Below are positions 6,772 through 10,144 of a DNA stretch of 10,144 nucleotides, one piece after another (the stretch's first letter is position 1; each line of letters starts with the position of its first letter). The notes beneath the pieces were generated by a model. It did no database searches and was not told where the DNA came from. It saw only the letters and a program-made list of their open reading frames with translations. The stretch is from positions 1 through 10,144 of the forward strand of contig JALVDG010000246.1 of assembly GCA_027009095.1 (NCBI GenBank). Reading direction: 5' to 3'. Origin of the DNA: Thiotrichaceae bacterium (lineage in GTDB: Bacteria; Pseudomonadota; Gammaproteobacteria; Thiotrichales; Thiotrichaceae). Both the position numbers and the translations under genes were made by a program.

Positions 6772-7098
6772 ATGAATATTATTGGTATAAAGGAGCTTCA
6801 AACAAACCCAGGGAAATTAAGCCAAACGTTTTCTAAAAATGATTATTTGCTGATTACAAAAAGCGGAAAACCAATTGGTCTCGCCTTACCCTTTAGTAGC
6901 GGTTTTCTTGAAAACGGAATGAAGCCTTGGATGGCGTTAAAAGCATTTGAAATGGGCGACCTGAGTTTAGGGCAGTTAGCAAAAACACTGGAGAAAACAA
7001 AAGTAGAGACCATGGAAATGTTGGCTCGTTTGAATATTCCGATAGCTGATTATGACCTACAAGAAGACCTCGATGCTATTGATACGTTACTAGCATAA
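6772..7098 (+). CDS. Antitoxin: Phd/YefM-like N-terminus with UPF0175 C-terminus
   Basis: A 108-residue protein predicted to neutralise the downstream PIN-like protein and repress its own promoter. Residues 1-40 (IIGIKELQTNPGKL, then DYLLITKSGKPIGLALPF) have the Phd/YefM-type DNA-binding pattern. Residues about 54-104 match UPF0175, with MALKAFEMGDLSLGQLAKTL (54-73) resembling a helix-turn-helix, then the family's MLARLNIPIADYDLQEDLDAID (83-104), which has the typical acidic end. The UPF0175 part normally pairs with DUF3368 toxins. A good ribosome binding site, AGGA, lies 6 nt before ATG. Its stop TAA (7096-7098) shares one base with the toxin's ATG, implying translational coupling. The pair is the only plus-strand operon in the window and may have been acquired separately from its neighbours. 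Confidence 0.85.
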   Translation: MNIIGIKELQTNPGKLSQTFSKNDYLLITKSGKPIGLALPFSSGFLENGMKPWMALKAFEMGDLSLGQLAKTLEKTKVETMEMLARLNIPIADYDLQEDLDAIDTLLA

Positions 7099-7583
7099 TG
7101 AGCCAGCTAATTGTTAGTGGTACCACCTCGCTTATTGTGCTTGAAAAACAAAACCAACTATCTTTATTGTGCCAACTTTTTGACGAAGTCATCATTCCTC
7201 AAGCCGTTTATACAGAGCTTATTATCGGGCTAGACAGTAATAAAACAATAAAAGCATTCTCTTGCCTTAAAATTAAATCTGTTGTTCCTTCCAAAAGGTT
7301 AGACGATTTATTAATCATATTAGACCAAGGGGAAGCAGAAGCCATTGAATTAGCAATACGTGAAAATCTGCCACTTATTATTGATGAGAAAAAGGGTAGA
7401 AAAATAGCCTGCAATTTTGGACTGGTCGTAACAGGCTTGGCAGGAATTTTAATATTAGCCACGCAGAAAAAAGTGCTTAGCTCAGCCCAATCTAAAAAAA
7501 TGTTAGAAACATCCATACTGAATGGTTATCGCTTATCTGAAGCACTCTATAAGCAAGTAATGGATAAACTTAATACACTATAA
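7098..7583 (+). CDS. DUF3368 (PIN-like) toxin, first acidic residue replaced
   Basis: A 161-residue DUF3368-family protein. Members have a PIN-domain fold and are predicted ribonuclease toxins paired with UPF0175 antitoxins. The family pattern is clear: DEVIIPQAVYTELI (29-42) with E40, LDQGEAEAIELAIRENLPLIIDEKKGRKIA (75-104) with D76, E79 and D96, VTGLAGILILA (111-121) and the C-terminal NGYRLSEALYKQVM (142-155). At the N-terminus the usual VSDT(T/S)PLI reads VSGTTSLI (residues 6-13), so the first metal-binding aspartate is glycine (G8, codon GGT; a single-base change from GAT). Other acidic positions remain. The protein may therefore be a weak or inactive nuclease, or may now serve mainly in regulation. 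The length is full and there is no frameshift. It overlaps the antitoxin stop by one base. Confidence 0.85.
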   Translation: MSQLIVSGTTSLIVLEKQNQLSLLCQLFDEVIIPQAVYTELIIGLDSNKTIKAFSCLKIKSVVPSKRLDDLLIILDQGEAEAIELAIRENLPLIIDEKKGRKIACNFGLVVTGLAGILILATQKKVLSSAQSKKMLETSILNGYRLSEALYKQVMDKLNTL

Positions 7584-7604
7584 TTGAATTGTGTTTATGT
7601 AGAA

Positions 7605-7658
7605 CGTAGTCTGTGTTGAGTGTTGCGAAACACGAGGAAGACACCTAAATAAACTACG
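7605..7658. repeat. Imperfect palindromic element after the toxin gene
   Basis: CGTAGT (7605-7610) and ACTACG (7653-7658) form the outer arms. Inside, GTGTTGCGAAACAC (7620-7633) is a perfect 5-bp stem with a GCGA loop, and GTGTT near 7613 can face GACAC at 7640-7644. It resembles the GTAGG(T)TGGGTTGAG...GCGAAACCCAAC dispersed palindromes of several Gammaproteobacteria, in diverged form. That relationship is inferred. It lies between convergent genes and could also end toxin transcription. Confidence 0.5.
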
Positions 7659-7683
7659 CACTCGTATTATTGATAGCTTAATT

Positions 7684-7770
7684 TTGTGCGGGTATTGAGT
7701 AGATAAGCGATAGTGCATCCACCAAAATCGAGGTGTTGTGGTGGATGCGTTACACTTATCTACCCTACAA
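7684..7770. repeat. 87-bp REP/MITE-like palindrome between toxin and norB
   Basis: The stretch begins TTGT and ends ACAA. Inside, GTAGATAAG (7699-7707) pairs exactly with CTTATCTAC (7755-7763), and GCATCCACC (7715-7723) pairs exactly with GGTGGATGC (7740-7748), around a 16-base loop. The GGTGGATGCG...CTTATC(T/C)ACCCTACA pattern is a familiar short dispersed repeat in several Gammaproteobacteria. No transposase is encoded. It ends 8 bp after the norB stop, so it could also act as a bidirectional terminator or 3'-end stabiliser for norB and the toxin. Confidence 0.65.
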
Positions 7771-7778
7771 ATGGTTGC

Positions 7779-9610
<1,832 letters not shown>

Positions 9611-9653
9611 GTCATATGTACCTCACTAAATTAGTCGGATTTGCGAGCCTTTG

Positions 9654-9695
9654 ACTTTAGAGGCTAGGTAGAGGGGCTTCCTTGATACGAGTCAA
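9654..9695 (-). promoter_or_regulatory. FNR/DNR-type activator site and -10 box of norCB
   Basis: On the minus strand TTGACTCGTATCAA (9695-9682) matches the FNR-family dyad TTGAT-N4-ATCAA at 9 of 10 positions. TAAAGT (9659-9654, 4 of 6 to the -10 consensus) lies so that a start near 9647 puts the dyad centre at -41.5, the exact class II activation geometry. The leader would be about 37 nt. FNR, ANR, DNR and NNR cannot be told apart by this site, so control by low oxygen, by NO, or by both is possible. Confidence 0.75.
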
Positions 9696-9791
9696 AATAG
9701 TTATAAACTTCTTTTAGTGTGGATATGAGAAGGAAGAGATAGGAGTGAGGGAGAATACTTGTGGTGAATCGTATCTGTGTCGCTCAAGCGA

Positions 9792-10144
9792 TTATTGCGT
9801 CAAACGCAAATAAAGCTGAGGTAGTTTGCGTGGTAGTTCTTCGGCATTATGAATCAGCATATAAGATCGTTGACCAAATAAATACGGGAGATAATTTTCT
9901 GCCTGTTCATCAATGGTGACACAAAAGGGGCGTAATCCCATTTTTTCGGCTTCTATCACTGCCATGCGGGTGTCTTCAATGCCGTAGCGTCCTTCGTATT
10001 TATCTAAATCATTGGGTTTGCCGTCGGTGAGGATCAGCAATAAATTTTGACTAGAGGCTTGTTTAATCAGCAGTTGGCTGGCGTAGCGAATGGCAGCGCC
10101 CATGCGGGTGTAATAGCCTGGTCTTACGGCCTGTATATGACCAC
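9792..10144 (-). CDS. norD: NorD, C-terminal part with von Willebrand A domain (enters from right edge)
   Basis: The visible 116 residues are the C-terminal end of NorD, an accessory protein with a VWA domain needed for assembly or activation of cNOR, usually working with the AAA+ ATPase NorQ. The frame runs open to the window edge. Before the internal Met at 10101-10103 it reads RPGYYTRMGAAIRYAS, so that Met is not the start. Diagnostic motifs follow: LILTDGKPNDLDKYEGRYG, IEDTRMAVIEAEKMGLRPFC and VTIDEQAENYLPYLFG, typical of NorD. The stop TAA is at 9792-9794. norC starts 181 bp further on, so here norD lies upstream of norCB instead of at the end of a norCBQD operon. Confidence 0.93.
   Translation of the reverse strand, partial: GHIQAVRPGYYTRMGAAIRYASQLLIKQASSQNLLLILTDGKPNDLDKYEGRYGIEDTRMAVIEAEKMGLRPFCVTIDEQAENYLPYLFGQRSYMLIHNAEELPRKLPQLYLRLTQ

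Noticed and set aside
7208..7516. 102-codon minus-strand frame opposite the toxin gene
   Set aside because: It is antisense to a recognised DUF3368 gene, shows no family motifs and lacks a promoter or ribosome binding site.
9780..9791. TCGCTCAAGCGA palindrome directly after norD as a terminator
   Set aside because: The stem is at most 4-5 bp with a tiny loop and has no following T-run, so it is not a usable intrinsic terminator.

Overview
This is an AT-rich stretch of a gammaproteobacterial chromosome. The evidence for that group is the housekeeping order aroQ-accB-accC-prmA-(zinc-ribbon gene)-dusB, typical of Gammaproteobacteria, plus residue-for-residue agreement of AccC with the E. coli numbering at key sites. 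A denitrification-type nitric oxide reductase and molybdenum cofactor genes suggest a facultative or denitrifying metabolism. A sulfur-oxidising or methanotroph-like relative is possible, but the genus cannot be read from this window.

Layout. Almost everything reads on the minus strand. From right to left: (1) the 3' end of norD, then norC and norB. These form a cytochrome bc-type nitric oxide reductase unit, with an FNR/DNR-type site placed like a class II activator site in front of norC. (2) A convergent intergenic stretch with two palindromic elements. (3) On the plus strand, a two-gene toxin-antitoxin module: a fused Phd-like/UPF0175 antitoxin and a DUF3368 PIN-like toxin. It has its own promoter and a 24-bp near-perfect operator palindrome. 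(4) On the minus strand, an unrecognised 230-aa gene, moaD and moaB, probably one operon behind a good sigma70 promoter. (5) A 412-bp non-coding gap. (6) aroQ, accB, accC and prmA, tightly spaced, then the zinc-ribbon/DUF3426 membrane protein and the start of dusB, which leaves the window.

How the parts work together. AroQ serves the shikimate pathway. AccB and AccC are the biotin carrier and biotin carboxylase of acetyl-CoA carboxylase. PrmA methylates ribosomal protein L11 and DusB modifies tRNA. MoaD is a sulfur carrier for molybdopterin synthesis and MoaB is a MogA-like fold protein of the same pathway. Molybdenum cofactor would supply enzymes such as nitrate reductase, which fits functionally with NorCB removing nitric oxide, although no nitrate or nitrite reductase is in view.

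Most of the window is ordinary core genome. The less ordinary points are the toxin's loss of the first PIN aspartate, the palindromic operator over the toxin-antitoxin start site, the FNR-type norC promoter behind an upstream norD, the unrecognised gene joined to moaD-moaB, and several small palindromic elements in the gaps. No clearly new multi-gene system was found.
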